A stretch of 64,000 bases of DNA from Maritalea mobilis (GTDB taxonomy: Bacteria; Pseudomonadota; Alphaproteobacteria; Rhodobacterales; Rhodobacteraceae): the NCBI RefSeq assembly GCF_019800885.1, contig NZ_JAHVKE010000001.1, positions 558,001-622,000 on the forward strand, given 5' to 3'. The translations under genes and the position numbers were made by a program. Positions within the stretch are counted from its first letter, which is position 1. The number at the start of each line of letters is the position of its first letter. The notes beneath the pieces were generated by a model. It made no database searches. It saw nothing but the letters and a program-made list of their open reading frames with translations, and was not told the DNA's origin. Below are positions 28,040-37,700 of this stretch, in pieces.

Positions 28040-28115
28040 ACTGCTCGATAGGTTTCTTGCCTGTATGAAACCTGCCTCAATAACTTAACGCCGGCTTCGT
28101 GCCGGCGTTTTTTTT
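28040..28115 (+). ncRNA. candidate small RNA 1 (about 76 nt)
   Basis: The segment begins about seven bases after a good -10 box. It contains a first hairpin AGGTTTC (28050-28056) / GAAACCT (28067-28073) with a ten-base loop, then a short single-stranded stretch, then a strong terminator. This size and layout match Hfq-dependent small RNAs, in which the single-stranded stretch and T-tail bind Hfq. No plausible reading frame with a ribosome site is present. It lies between the divergent binding-protein gene and the 3-hydroxybutyrate dehydrogenase gene. I do not recognise a named family. Confidence 0.65.
28089..28115 (+). terminator. rho-independent terminator of small-RNA candidate 1
   Basis: CGCCGGC (28089-28095), loop TTCGT, GCCGGCG (28101-28107), then eight T. 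There is no plus-strand protein gene immediately upstream for it to serve, which is the main reason for proposing a small RNA. Confidence 0.9.
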
Positions 28116-28200
28116 GGCCACAGTTTCGCCACATCCCCTGTTTCTTTCGCAGCCGCAGCATTAGCTTGCCTGCAACGGACCATCAGCGGGAGAATTCACC

Positions 28201-28986
28201 ATGGCCATCACCTTCGATCTTTCCGGCAAGACCGCCGTCATCACCGGGTCGAACTCCGGCATCGGGCTCGGGATCGCACGGGAGCTGGCCATGGCGGGGG
28301 CGGACGTGGTTCTGAACTCCTTCACCGACCGCGACGAGGATCACGCCCTGGCCGAAGAGATCGCGAACGTGGCGGGCGTCAAGGCGCGCTACATCAAGGC
28401 CGACATGTCCAAGGGGGCCGAGTGCCGCAAGCTGATCGAAGAGGCCGGCGCCTGCGATATCCTTGTCAATAACGCAGGCATCCAGCATGTCGCCCCCATC
28501 GACGAATTCCCCGAGGAGAAATGGGACGCGATCATCGCGATCAACCTATCCTCGGCCTTTCACACCACTGCGGCTGCGCTGCCCCTGATGCGCAAGGCGG
28601 GCTGGGGCCGCGTGGTCAACATCGCCTCGGCGCATGGCCTGACGGCGAGCCCCTACAAATCGGCCTATATCGCCGCCAAGCACGGGATCGTCGGCCTGAC
28701 CAAGACCACGGCGCTGGAAACCGCGGAAGAGCCGATCACCGCCAACGCGATCTGCCCGGGCTACGTGCTGACCCCGCTGGTCGAGGCGCAGATCCCCGAC
28801 CAGATGAAGGCCCATGACATGGACCGCGACACGGTCGTGCGCGAGGTGATGCTGGCCCGCCAACCTTCAAAGGAATTCGCCACCGTGGAGCAGATGGGCG
28901 GCACCTGCGCCTTCCTGTGCTCGGACGCGGCAGCGCAGATCACCGGCACCACGATCAGCGTGGATGGCGGCTGGACCGCGCTCTGA
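28201..28986 (+). CDS. 3-hydroxybutyrate dehydrogenase (SDR family)
   Basis: The 261-residue short-chain dehydrogenase has the cofactor motif TGSNSGIGLG, NNAGIQHVAPIDEF, and the catalytic Ser-Tyr-Lys set in NIASAHGLTASPYKSAYIAAKHG. The C-terminal CSDAAAQITGTTISVDGGWTAL and the segment LVEAQIPDQMK are typical of D-3-hydroxybutyrate dehydrogenase, which interconverts hydroxybutyrate and acetoacetate with NAD. That reaction serves polyhydroxybutyrate turnover. GGGAGA precedes the ATG. The patatin-like gene follows after a hairpin repeat; if its substrate is a storage lipid or polymer the pair could act together, but that is a guess. Confidence 0.9.
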   Translation: MAITFDLSGKTAVITGSNSGIGLGIARELAMAGADVVLNSFTDRDEDHALAEEIANVAGVKARYIKADMSKGAECRKLIEEAGACDILVNNAGIQHVAPIDEFPEEKWDAIIAINLSSAFHTTAAALPLMRKAGWGRVVNIASAHGLTASPYKSAYIAAKHGIVGLTKTTALETAEEPITANAICPGYVLTPLVEAQIPDQMKAHDMDRDTVVREVMLARQPSKEFATVEQMGGTCAFLCSDAAAQITGTTISVDGGWTAL

Positions 28987-28994
28987 ACGGGGTT

Positions 28995-29055
28995 AGAGGG
29001 GGCTCTGCCCCCGTCGCTGACGCGACTCCCCCGGAGTTTTCTTGCCAAGATGAAG
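28995..29055 (+). repeat. dispersed G/C-hairpin repeat, copy D
   Basis: AGGGGGCTCTGCCCCC is followed by GTCGCTGACGCGAC, then TCCCCCGGAGTTTTCTTGCC and AAGATGAAGG. The repeat tail supplies an in-frame ATG (29050) and the AAGG ribosome site before the patatin start at 29065, so it forms part of that gene's leader. Confidence 0.75.
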
Positions 29056-29064
29056 GACGCGGCC

Positions 29065-30099
29065 ATGGCGCAGGCGAAACCGATCAACCTGGCCTTGCAA
29101 GGCGGGGGCGCGCACGGGGCTTTCACATGGGGCGTGCTGGATCGGCTGCTGGAGGCGCCGGAGATCGAGATCGCGGCGATCACGGGCACGTCGGCCGGGG
29201 CGCTGAACGGGGCGGCGGTAAAGGCCGGGATGGTGCGTGGCGGGCGCGACGCGGCGCGGGAAAACCTTGAATGGCTGTGGGAACAGGTGGGCGCGATCAC
29301 GACGCCCGCGCTGGCCCCGTGGCTCGATGCGATCGCGCCGGTGGCGGTCAGCCGGGCAATTGAAGCCTCGCTGCCCTTTGCCTTCGGCGACGGGATCGCG
29401 CGGCTCGTCAGCCCCTATGATAGCGGCCCCTTCTACATCAACCCGCTGCGGCGCATCGTGGAGCGCTTCCATTTCGACGAGGTCTGCGCCGAGGCGGGGC
29501 CCGCCTTTCACATCTGTGCGACCAATGTGCGCAGCGGCAAGATCCGGGTCTTCTCGGGCGAGGAGATCAGCGCGGACGCGATCCTCGCCTCGGCCTGCCT
29601 GCCGACGCTGTTCCGTGCAGTCGAGATCCCCCACCCCGAAACCGGCGAGATGGAGGCCTATTGGGATGGCGGCTATACCGGCAATCCGGCGCTTTTCCCG
29701 TTGTTCGAGGGCGATCTGCCGGGCGACATCCTTGTCGTGAACATCAACCCGCTGGAGCGCGCCGACCTGCCCGTCAGCGCGCGGGAAATCCAGAACCGCG
29801 TGAACGAGATCAGCTTCAATTCCTCGCTGTTGCGCGAGTTGCGCGCCATCGATTTCGTGCAGCGCCTTTTGGATGACGGCACCCTGCCCCATGGCGCGAT
29901 GAAGCGGCTGCGCATTCACATGATCGCCGATGACGCACTGATGGGGCAGTTGTCGGTGGCGACCAAGCTGGTGGCGACACCGCAGATCCTGCATCAGTTG
30001 CGCGCCGCGGGGCGCGCGGCGGCGGACAGGTTCCTCGACGCGCATCTGGGCGCCATCGGCATCGAGAGCAGCGTCGATCTGCGCGCGATGTTCGGTTGA
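29065..30099 (+). CDS. patatin-like phospholipase
   Basis: The 344-residue protein has the patatin features: oxyanion loop LQGGGAHGAFTWGVL, nucleophile elbow ITGTSAGALNGAA (Ser of GTSAG) and the catalytic aspartate in YWDGGYTGNP. These enzymes hydrolyse acyl esters of lipids. No signal peptide is seen, so it acts in the cytosol or at the inner membrane face. I use the ATG at 29065 (MAQAKPINLA) because AAGG lies eight bases upstream; a start at 29050 in the repeat tail would add five residues. It follows the hydroxybutyrate dehydrogenase in the same direction. Confidence 0.9.
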   Translation: MAQAKPINLALQGGGAHGAFTWGVLDRLLEAPEIEIAAITGTSAGALNGAAVKAGMVRGGRDAARENLEWLWEQVGAITTPALAPWLDAIAPVAVSRAIEASLPFAFGDGIARLVSPYDSGPFYINPLRRIVERFHFDEVCAEAGPAFHICATNVRSGKIRVFSGEEISADAILASACLPTLFRAVEIPHPETGEMEAYWDGGYTGNPALFPLFEGDLPGDILVVNINPLERADLPVSAREIQNRVNEISFNSSLLRELRAIDFVQRLLDDGTLPHGAMKRLRIHMIADDALMGQLSVATKLVATPQILHQLRAAGRAAADRFLDAHLGAIGIESSVDLRAMFG

Positions 30100-30169
30100 C
30101 CGGCCGGAACCGCAGGCACGCCCGGTCGTTTCCTTTCCAACGCACCTGCGAACAGGAAAGGACAAGACA

Positions 30170-30517
30170 ATGCAATGGAGCGATATCCAACAGAACTGGC
30201 GCGCGATGATCCCGGCGATCCAGGGCCGCTGGCCCGACGTGGCCGAGGAGGACCTGATCGCGCTGTCCGGGGACCGTGACGAGGTCATCGCCACCGTTGC
30301 GGGCGCAACCGGAGAGACGCCGGCCGAGATCGGGCGCCAGATGGAGGAATGGCGGCAAGGTCCGATGCCCGCCGATGCCTATGCGGACCCCACCCATGAC
30401 GAGGCCGCGGCGCGCGACTCGGAGCGTTACCTGCCCGATGGAGAGGATGTCTATTCGGGCGATGACCGGTTCGGTGACGATGACGTGGCTGACCGGCCCA
30501 TGGGGCGCCGGGACTGA
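30170..30517 (+). CDS. CsbD-like stress protein
   Basis: The 115-residue protein begins MQWSDIQQNWRAMIPAIQGR, followed by WPDVAEEDLIALSGDRDEVI. The W..IQ..W......I..RW pattern and the following SGDRDE step are those of the CsbD family, small proteins induced by general stress in many bacteria. The C-terminal half is acidic and probably disordered (DGEDVYSGDDRFGDDD). AGGAAAGGACAAGACA before the ATG gives a good ribosome site. The molecular function of CsbD proteins is unknown. Confidence 0.78.
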   Translation: MQWSDIQQNWRAMIPAIQGRWPDVAEEDLIALSGDRDEVIATVAGATGETPAEIGRQMEEWRQGPMPADAYADPTHDEAAARDSERYLPDGEDVYSGDDRFGDDDVADRPMGRRD

Positions 30518-30590
30518 GCGCCAACCTCTCGGGGCGATCTGTGCGGTGGCGCAGGTTGCCTTGACCGAGGCAGCGGCGTAGGCGGGGACC

Positions 30591-32078
30591 ATGACCACGA
30601 CCTGCCCTGCCCCCTTCAACCTGTCGCATTACGTCTTGAGCCAGGCCGAGCGCCTTCCCGACAAGGTTGCACTGGCCGTCCTTGGCCCCGCTCGTGCCGA
30701 ACGCTGGAGCTATGCAAAGCTGGAGCGCGCCGTGCGCGGAACGGCGGGCGGGTTGCTGGCGCAGGGATTTCGGCCCGGCGACAAGCTGCTGCTCAGGTTG
30801 GGCAATACGCCCGAGTTTCCGGTGGCCTTCCTTGGCGCCATCGCCGTGGGAATCGTGCCGGTGCCCACGGCGGCGGGTCTGACGGCAAGCGAAATCACGA
30901 AGTTGGCCGAGGTGATCGCACCTGCAGGCATCCTTGCCGGGGAAGGTATCGCCCTGCCCGAGGGGTTCTCTGGCCCCGTGATCCGCAACCTCGCCCCATT
31001 GATGGCACATGAGCCAGCCGATTACGTGATGGGTGACCCTGACAGGCTCGCCTATCTGGTCTTCACCTCGGGGTCGGGCGGCACGCCCAAGGCGGTGGGC
31101 CATGCCCATCGCGCTATCTGGGCGCGGCGGATGATGCACGAGGGCTGGTACGGCCTGCACGAGGACGACCGCTTGCTGCATGCGGGCGCGTTCAACTGGA
31201 CCTTCACGCTGGGAACCGGGCTGCTGGACCCCTGGTCGGTTGGCGCAACCGCCTTGATCCCCGCACCGGGGGTGGAGCCCGCCGCCCTGCCCCTGCTGCT
31301 CAAGCGGCATGACGCGACGATCCTTGCCGCCGCGCCGGGCATTTTCCGCAAGCTGTTGGCGGGCGACGCGCCGTTGCACCTGCCCAAGCTGCGGCACGGG
31401 CTGAGCGCGGGCGAAAAACTCCCCGAGGCGCTGCGCCAGCGCTGGACCGAGGCGACCGGCACCACGGTGCACGAGGCGCTTGGCATGTCGGAATGTTCCA
31501 CCTTCATCTCGGGCTCACCGGCCCGCCCTGCCCCCGAAGGCTCGCTTGGTTATCCGCAGCCCGGGCGGCGCGTGGCGGTTCTGTCGGAGGACGGCGGCGA
31601 GCTGCCCGAGGGCGAGACCGGCATCCTGGCGATCCATCGCGACGATCCGGGGCTGATGTTGGGATACCAGCGCAGGGATGGGTCACTGGACCTGCCGCTT
31701 GTCGGCGACTGGTTCCTGACGGGCGATCTGGTGGATCGGCAGCCGGACGGATCCTTCCGTTACCACGGGCGGCGCGACGATTTGATCACGGCCGGCGGGT
31801 TCCGCGTCTCGCCGCTGGAGATCGAGGCGGTCTTTCAACACGCACCGGGCGTGCATGATTGTGCGGCACTGGTGCTTACGCCGAAGGCAGACACGACCAT
31901 CGTGGGGCTGGCCTTCGCGGGCGACGCGACGGAAGACGCCCTGCGAGGCTTGGCCGAGGCGCGCCTTGCCCGCTACAAGCAACCGAGGGCCTTCCTCCGA
32001 TTGGACGCCCTGCCCCGCAACCCTAACGGAAAACTCGACCGCCGCGCCTTGAAGGCGCTGGTGGGGGAAGAACGATGA
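30591..32078 (+). CDS. AMP-forming acyl-CoA synthetase
   Basis: The 495-residue enzyme belongs to the adenylate-forming ligases, which activate a carboxylic acid with ATP and load it on CoA. The P-loop-like core is YLVFTSGSGGTPKAVGHAH. The later LTGDLVDRQPDGSFRYHGRRDDLI holds the conserved adenylation aspartate and arginine, and the C-terminal lysine is in RNPNGKLDRRAL. The pattern is nearest to benzoate/medium-chain acyl-CoA ligases, but the acid is not predictable. The stop overlaps the DsbA-like gene by four bases, so the CoA ligase, DsbA-like and MFS genes form one coupled operon. Confidence 0.86.
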   Translation: MTTTCPAPFNLSHYVLSQAERLPDKVALAVLGPARAERWSYAKLERAVRGTAGGLLAQGFRPGDKLLLRLGNTPEFPVAFLGAIAVGIVPVPTAAGLTASEITKLAEVIAPAGILAGEGIALPEGFSGPVIRNLAPLMAHEPADYVMGDPDRLAYLVFTSGSGGTPKAVGHAHRAIWARRMMHEGWYGLHEDDRLLHAGAFNWTFTLGTGLLDPWSVGATALIPAPGVEPAALPLLLKRHDATILAAAPGIFRKLLAGDAPLHLPKLRHGLSAGEKLPEALRQRWTEATGTTVHEALGMSECSTFISGSPARPAPEGSLGYPQPGRRVAVLSEDGGELPEGETGILAIHRDDPGLMLGYQRRDGSLDLPLVGDWFLTGDLVDRQPDGSFRYHGRRDDLITAGGFRVSPLEIEAVFQHAPGVHDCAALVLTPKADTTIVGLAFAGDATEDALRGLAEARLARYKQPRAFLRLDALPRNPNGKLDRRALKALVGEER

Positions 32079-32719
32079 TCAAGCTCGATATCCTGTCCGA
32101 CCCGATCTGCCCGTGGTGTTTCATCGGGTGGAGCAACCTTGCCCGAGCGTTGGAGGCGCGGGCCGATCACCCCTTTGCCATCGAGTGGCATCCCTTCCAA
32201 CTGAACCCGGACATGCCCAAGGGCGGCATGGATCGGCGCAGCTACCTCGAGGCCAAGTTCGGCGGCAAGGAGGGTGCCGTGACAGCCTATCTGCCGGTGG
32301 CGGAGCATGCCGCGAAGGCCGGGCTGGACCTGAATCTCGACCAGATCAAGCGCACGCCCAACACGCTGGACGCGCATCGCCTGATCCATTGGGCCGGGAT
32401 CGAGGGGCGGCAGACCGCAGTCGCAGTGGCGCTGTTCCGGGCCTATTTTCAGGACGGTCTCGATATCGAGGAACCGGGTGTTCTGCGCGCGATTGCCGAG
32501 AAAGCCGAGATGGACGGGGCGATGATGGCGCAGCTTCTGGCCGGAGACGCCGATGCCGACGAGATCCGCGCCCGTGACGCCCATGCGCGGCAAAGGGGCG
32601 TGCAGGCCGTGCCAACCTTCGTCGTGGCGAACACGCATGTCGTGCCGGGGGCGCAGCCCTCCGAGTTGTGGATGCAGGTGATCGACGAACTGGCCGCCGC
32701 ACCCGAGGGCAAGTCATGA
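32075..32719 (+). CDS. DsbA-family thioredoxin-fold oxidoreductase (FrnE-like)
   Basis: The 214-residue protein starts MIKLDILSDPICPWCFIGWS, with the CPWC active site near the N-terminus and no signal peptide, so it is cytosolic. This matches the FrnE/DsbA-like branch, whose roles range from disulfide exchange to 2-hydroxychromene-2-carboxylate isomerisation. Conserved QRGVQAVPTFVVAN holds the cis-proline (VPT). It overlaps the CoA ligase upstream and the MFS gene downstream by four bases each, so a link to the metabolism of the same compound is possible but unproven. Confidence 0.87.
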   Translation: MIKLDILSDPICPWCFIGWSNLARALEARADHPFAIEWHPFQLNPDMPKGGMDRRSYLEAKFGGKEGAVTAYLPVAEHAAKAGLDLNLDQIKRTPNTLDAHRLIHWAGIEGRQTAVAVALFRAYFQDGLDIEEPGVLRAIAEKAEMDGAMMAQLLAGDADADEIRARDAHARQRGVQAVPTFVVANTHVVPGAQPSELWMQVIDELAAAPEGKS

Positions 32720-33954
32720 GCGCGACCACCGACCCGATGGTGCAGGACGAGCGCCGCCGCCTTGGCCGTGTCGAGTTCATCGCCATGATGGGGACGATCT
32801 TTGCGACGGTGGCCTTTTCCATCGACGCCATGCTGCCCGCCCTGCCCGAGATCGCGGAAGACCTGACGCCCGAGGCGGTGAACCGCGCGCAGTTGATCCT
32901 GACGAGTTTCGTTCTCGGCATGGGGCTGGGCACGCTGGTGGTGGGTCCGCTTTCGGACGCGTTGGGCCGCAAGACGGTGATCCTGTTGGGGGCGTTGCTG
33001 TACCTGGCGGGGGCCTTGCTGGCCCTTGTGGCACCAAGCCTCGAATTGATCCTGCTGGCCCGCGTGATCCAGGGGCTCGGCGCCTCCGGCCCCCGCGTCG
33101 TGTCGATCGCGATGATCCGCGATCTCTATTCGGGGCGCGCCATGGCGCAGATCGTGTCCTACGCGATGATGATCTTTACGCTTTTCCCGGCGGTCGCGCC
33201 GCTGATCGGGGCGGCGATCATCGCGGGCTTTGGATGGCGGTCGATCTTCGTGGCCTTCATGGTCTTCTCGGTGGTTTCGGTGTCCTGGGTGATGCTGCGC
33301 CAGCCCGAGACCCTGCCCCGCGAGGCGCGCCGCAAGCTCAGCCTTGGCCAGACATGGCGGGATATGCGCGAGGCGCTGGCGAACCGGCAGATGCAACTGT
33401 CGATCCTCGTGCAGACCTTCGTGTTCGGGGCGTTGTTCGGCACGCTCAGCTCGGTCCAACAGGTGTTTGACCTCACCTATGGTCGGGGGGAGAGTTTTCC
33501 CTTCTGGTTCGCGTTTATCGCGCTTTTGTCCGCCCCGGCCGCGCCGACCAATGCGCGGTTGGTGATTCGGCTTGGCATGCGCCCGATGATCCGCACCGCG
33601 CTGTGGGTTTCGGCGACGTGTTCCTTCGCCGCGGCCATCGTGATCGGCGTGCTGAACCTCGGAGCGGCGGAGTTCTGGATCTACTTCGTGTGGACCGTCA
33701 GCATTTTCGCGTCAGCGGCCTTCACCATCGGCAACCTGAATGCGCTGGCGTTGGAGCCGTTGGGCCATATCGCCGGCACCGCCTCGTCCCTGATGGGGGC
33801 GTTGGCCACCGTCGGCGGTGCATTGGCCGGGGCCGCGCTGGGACAGCTCTACAACGGCACGGCCGTGCCGTTGGCCATTGGCGCAGGCGTGATGCTGACC
33901 TTGGGGGCAGTCGTCATGCGCAACATGCCGCGGGAATTGCCGGGCGGCCTGTAA
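32716..33954 (+). CDS. MFS efflux transporter (Bcr/CflA family)
   Basis: The 412-residue protein has about twelve membrane helices. The loop GPLSDALGRKTVILLGALLY carries the MFS signature between helices 2 and 3, and DAMLPALPEIAEDL in helix 1 is typical of the Bcr/CflA drug-efflux branch. It would export a small molecule using the proton gradient. The ATG overlaps the stop of the DsbA-like gene. The gene ends 21 bases from the convergent DUF2306 gene, with no separate terminator visible. Confidence 0.88.
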   Translation: MSATTDPMVQDERRRLGRVEFIAMMGTIFATVAFSIDAMLPALPEIAEDLTPEAVNRAQLILTSFVLGMGLGTLVVGPLSDALGRKTVILLGALLYLAGALLALVAPSLELILLARVIQGLGASGPRVVSIAMIRDLYSGRAMAQIVSYAMMIFTLFPAVAPLIGAAIIAGFGWRSIFVAFMVFSVVSVSWVMLRQPETLPREARRKLSLGQTWRDMREALANRQMQLSILVQTFVFGALFGTLSSVQQVFDLTYGRGESFPFWFAFIALLSAPAAPTNARLVIRLGMRPMIRTALWVSATCSFAAAIVIGVLNLGAAEFWIYFVWTVSIFASAAFTIGNLNALALEPLGHIAGTASSLMGALATVGGALAGAALGQLYNGTAVPLAIGAGVMLTLGAVVMRNMPRELPGGL

Positions 33955-33975
33955 CGGCGGCCCGACGCGTCTGGC

Positions 33976-34689
33976 TTACTCTGCCGGGGTCGCAATCGCG
34001 GCGCGCTTGGCGTCGCGCGTCTTTTCGTGGTGCCACCACCACAAGACCACCAGCACATTGGGCACCCAGCAGGACCAGCCGATATAGGGAAAGACCACGT
34101 CCTGGTCGAACCAGATCCGCAGGATCGGCAGTTGTAGGCGGAAGCTGACCGCGCCGAAGCTGAGCGCCGCCATCATGATCATCCAGCGCCGGTGCCGTTG
34201 CACGTCACCCGCCAGGATCGCTTGCATCCCGATGGCCAGCGCGGCGAACCAGTTGAACGCCCCAAGCGCAAAGCCCGCCTCGGACCAGAGCGGCCAGCGC
34301 ATGTTGAAACTCACCGGAATGGTCGTCAGCGCCGAGATTGTCACGACCGGCACAAGGAACCAGCCCAGCCACTTGTGGCTCTTCCCGCGGCGACGCCACC
34401 AACGCGACACTTGCAACGGGATCAGGATGACGGCGAGACCGCCGAAGAACATGTGGACAGCCAGCGTCGTGCCCACGTTCTCGATATGGTAGGCGACGTG
34501 GCGTGCGCCCTCGCGGATGCCCTGCTCCACGAATTGCCATGCGGCGACGGAAACGCCGTCGTCCAGCGACGGGAAGAAGCCGTAGTAGAGGCCCGGCGGC
34601 ACGAATTTGAAAGCCGAGAGAGCAGAGAGAAGCGAAAAGAACCAGAAGGCGAACCATCCCGCCTTGGTCCATGCGCTGTTTCGTTCCAT
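33976..34689 (-). CDS. DUF2306 integral membrane protein
   Basis: The 237-residue protein has about six to seven membrane helices, with HMFFGGLAVILIPLQVSRWWRRR and the SHKWLGWFLVPVV segment, plus paired histidines (H..H...) in the style of heme- or metal-binding membrane proteins. The RRGKSHKWLG region and the later DVQRHRRWMIMM are hallmarks of DUF2306. The function is unknown. It is a single gene upstream of nothing obvious and separate from mfd, whose stop lies 71 bases to its right. Confidence 0.8.
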   Translation of the reverse strand: MERNSAWTKAGWFAFWFFSLLSALSAFKFVPPGLYYGFFPSLDDGVSVAAWQFVEQGIREGARHVAYHIENVGTTLAVHMFFGGLAVILIPLQVSRWWRRRGKSHKWLGWFLVPVVTISALTTIPVSFNMRWPLWSEAGFALGAFNWFAALAIGMQAILAGDVQRHRRWMIMMAALSFGAVSFRLQLPILRIWFDQDVVFPYIGWSCWVPNVLVVLWWWHHEKTRDAKRAAIATPAE

Positions 34690-34760
34690 GGAACACCCCT
34701 TTTCACCCTCGCGCGCGAGGGCTGCTTACCGCCGAATGGTTGGCGCTGACAATCCTCTGC

Positions 34761-37700
34761 TCAGCTTTTCTTGGGCGGCGTGGCATATTGGGCAAGATCG
34801 CGCGCAATGGCGAAGGCGCCCTTGATCTTGTCGGCCTCTTTCACCCAGTCGCGGCGCACGACGATCTTGTTATCCTTGACCTTGGCAAGCCCCTTTTGGT
34901 TCTGGATGAAATCCACCAGCCCCTGCGGGTTCGGAAACTTGTTGTCGTGGAATTGCAGGGTCGCGCCCTTCGGCCCGGCATCAAGCTTGGCGATATGAGC
35001 GCGCTTGCACATGGCCTTGATGCGCACCACCAGAAGCAGCGTGTTGACCTCGCGCGGGAGCTTGCCGAAGCGGTCGATCAACTCGGCTGCGAAGCCCTCC
35101 AGATCGACCTTGGTCTCCAACTGGCTGAGGCGACGATAGAGGCCAAGCCGCACATCGAGATCCGGCACGTAATCCTCGGGGATCAGGACCGGCACGCCAA
35201 GGTTGATCTGTGGCGACCATTGGCCATCGTCGCCCGGAAGCCCCTCGGCCTCGCCCGAGCGGATCTTGGAAATCGCCTCTTCCAGCATGGATTGATACAG
35301 CTCGAACCCGACCTCGCGGACGTGGCCGGATTGCTCCTCGCCCACGATATTGCCCGCACCGCGAATATCGAGATCCTGCGACGCGATGGTGAAACCCGCG
35401 CCAAGGCTGTCGAGGCTGCCCAGAACGCGCAGGCGTTTCTCGGCCGATTGGGTCAGCTTGGCGCGCGGCTTGGTGGTCAGGTAGGCATAGGCGCGGGTCT
35501 TGGCGCGGCCCACGCGGCCCCGGATCTGGTAGAGCTGCGCCAGCCCGAACATGTCGGCGCGGTGGATGACCATGGTGTTGGCGGTCGGAATGTCGATGCC
35601 GGATTCCACGATGGTGGTGGCCAGAAGCACGTCGTACTTGCCGTCGTAAAACGCGTTCATGCGGTCGTCGAGCTCGCCCGCCGCCATCTGGCCATGCGCG
35701 GTGACAAAGCTGACCTCGGGCACCTGGTCGGTCAGGAATTCCTCGATCTCGCGCAGGTCCTCGATGCGGGGCACCACGTAGAAGGATTGCCCGCCGCGAT
35801 AATGCTCGCGCAACAGCGCCTCGCGGATCGTCACCGCGTCAAACTCGCTGACATAGGTGCGGATGGCGAGGCGGTCGACCGGCGGCGTGCCGATCAGGCT
35901 GAGGTCGCGCACGCCCGACAACGACATCTGTAGCGTGCGCGGAATCGGCGTGGCCGAGAGCGTCAGGACGTGCACGTCCGAGCGCATCTCCTTCAGCCGT
36001 TCCTTGTGGGTCACGCCAAAGCGCTGTTCCTCGTCGATCACCAGCAGGCCGAGGTTCTTGAACCGGATGTTCTTGGCCAGCAGCGCATGGGTGCCGATGA
36101 CGATATCGACCGAGCCATCGGCCATGCCCTTCTTGGTCTCGCTGGCCTCTTTCTGGCTGACGAAACGCGAAAGTTGCCGCACGTTGATCGGGAAGCCCCG
36201 GAAACGGTCGCGGAAGGTCTTGGCGTGCTGGCGGGCGAGCAGCGTGGTCGGCGCGATCACCGCCACTTGCAGCCCCTGGGCCGCGGCGAGGAACGCCGCG
36301 CGCATCGCCACCTCGGTCTTGCCGAAGCCCACATCGCCCACCACCAGGCGGTCCATCGGACGCCCGCGTTCGAGATCCTCGATCACGTCCGCGATCGCGC
36401 TGAGCTGATCGTCGGTCTCCTCGTACGGAAAGCGGGCGCAAAACGCCTCCCACATGTCGCCGGGCGGTTGCAGCATGGGGGCCGAGCGCAATTCCCGCTC
36501 GGCGGCGATGCGGATGAGCTTGTCCGCGATCTGGCGGATGCGTTCCTTGAGCCGGGCCTTTTTCGCCTGCCATGCCCCACCGCCCAGCTTGTCGAGCAGC
36601 CCTTCTTCATGGCCGTAGCGCGAGAGAAGCTCGATATTCTCCACCGGCAGGAACAAGCGATCACCACCGGCATATTCCAGCGCAAGGCATTCATGCGGCG
36701 CGCCCATCGCGGTGATGGTTTCAAGTCCGTTATAGCGGCCAACCCCGTGATCGACATGAACGACCAGGTCGCCGGGCGACAGCGTTTGCGCCTCGGTCAG
36801 ATAGTTCTCGGCCTTGCGCGTCTTGCGGCGTGGACGGATCAACCGGTCGCCCAACACGTCCTGTTCCGAGATGACGGTCAGGCCCGCCCCGGTGAAACCC
36901 TGTTCCAGCGGCCAGACGGCCAAATGCACACCGCCGGTGGAGGAGCCAGAAAAACTCGAGTTTTTCTGGCCGGAAAACTCGAGTTTTCCGCCCCCTATGT
37001 CACGGGCATCGTTGATCTCGACGGTATCGGTGATGTCTTGGTCTTCAAGCAGGCCTTTGAGGCGCTCGCGCGCGCCCTCGGACCAACTGGCGATGACTAC
37101 GGCGCCATCTTCACGTTTTGAGCGAACATGATCTGCCAGCGCACCGAAAAGGCTGATATTTTCGTTCTGCCGCTCGGGCGCAAAATCGCGACCCGCCCGT
37201 CCGCCTGCGTCGATGACGCCGGGGCCCGGCGCTTGCGACAGCGGCGACAGCTGCACCACACGATGCCCGGCAATGGCCGCCCGCCACGCGTCATCCGAAA
37301 GGTAGAGCTGATCGGGCGGCACCGGTTTATAGACCGTGTCCAGCCGCCCCTTCTGGGTCAGCGCCGTTTTACGGGTGTCATACTGGTCGGCGATCGACTC
37401 CCACCGCGCCAGCCGTTGAGGGGTCGATTGATCGTCCAGCGTGACGGCGGCATCCGGCAGGTAGTCGAAAAGTGTTTCCAGCCGCTCGTGGAAGAACGGC
37501 AACCAATGCTCGACGCCCTGATGCTTGCGGCCCGCGCTGACCGCCTCGTACAGCGGATCGTCCGTGCCGGCGGCGCCGAACTCGATCCGGTAATTCTGCC
37601 GAAACCGCGTGATGGAGGCCTCGTCGAGGATCACCTCGGAGACCGGGGCAAGCTCGATCCGCTCTAGCTTTTCGGTGGTGCGCTGGCTGACCGGATCGAA

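Noticed and set aside
26597-28051. Plus-strand open frame opposite the binding-protein gene, ending near the small-RNA candidate
   Set aside because: It has the composition of an antisense shadow; the terminator at 28089 is better explained by a short RNA with its own promoter.
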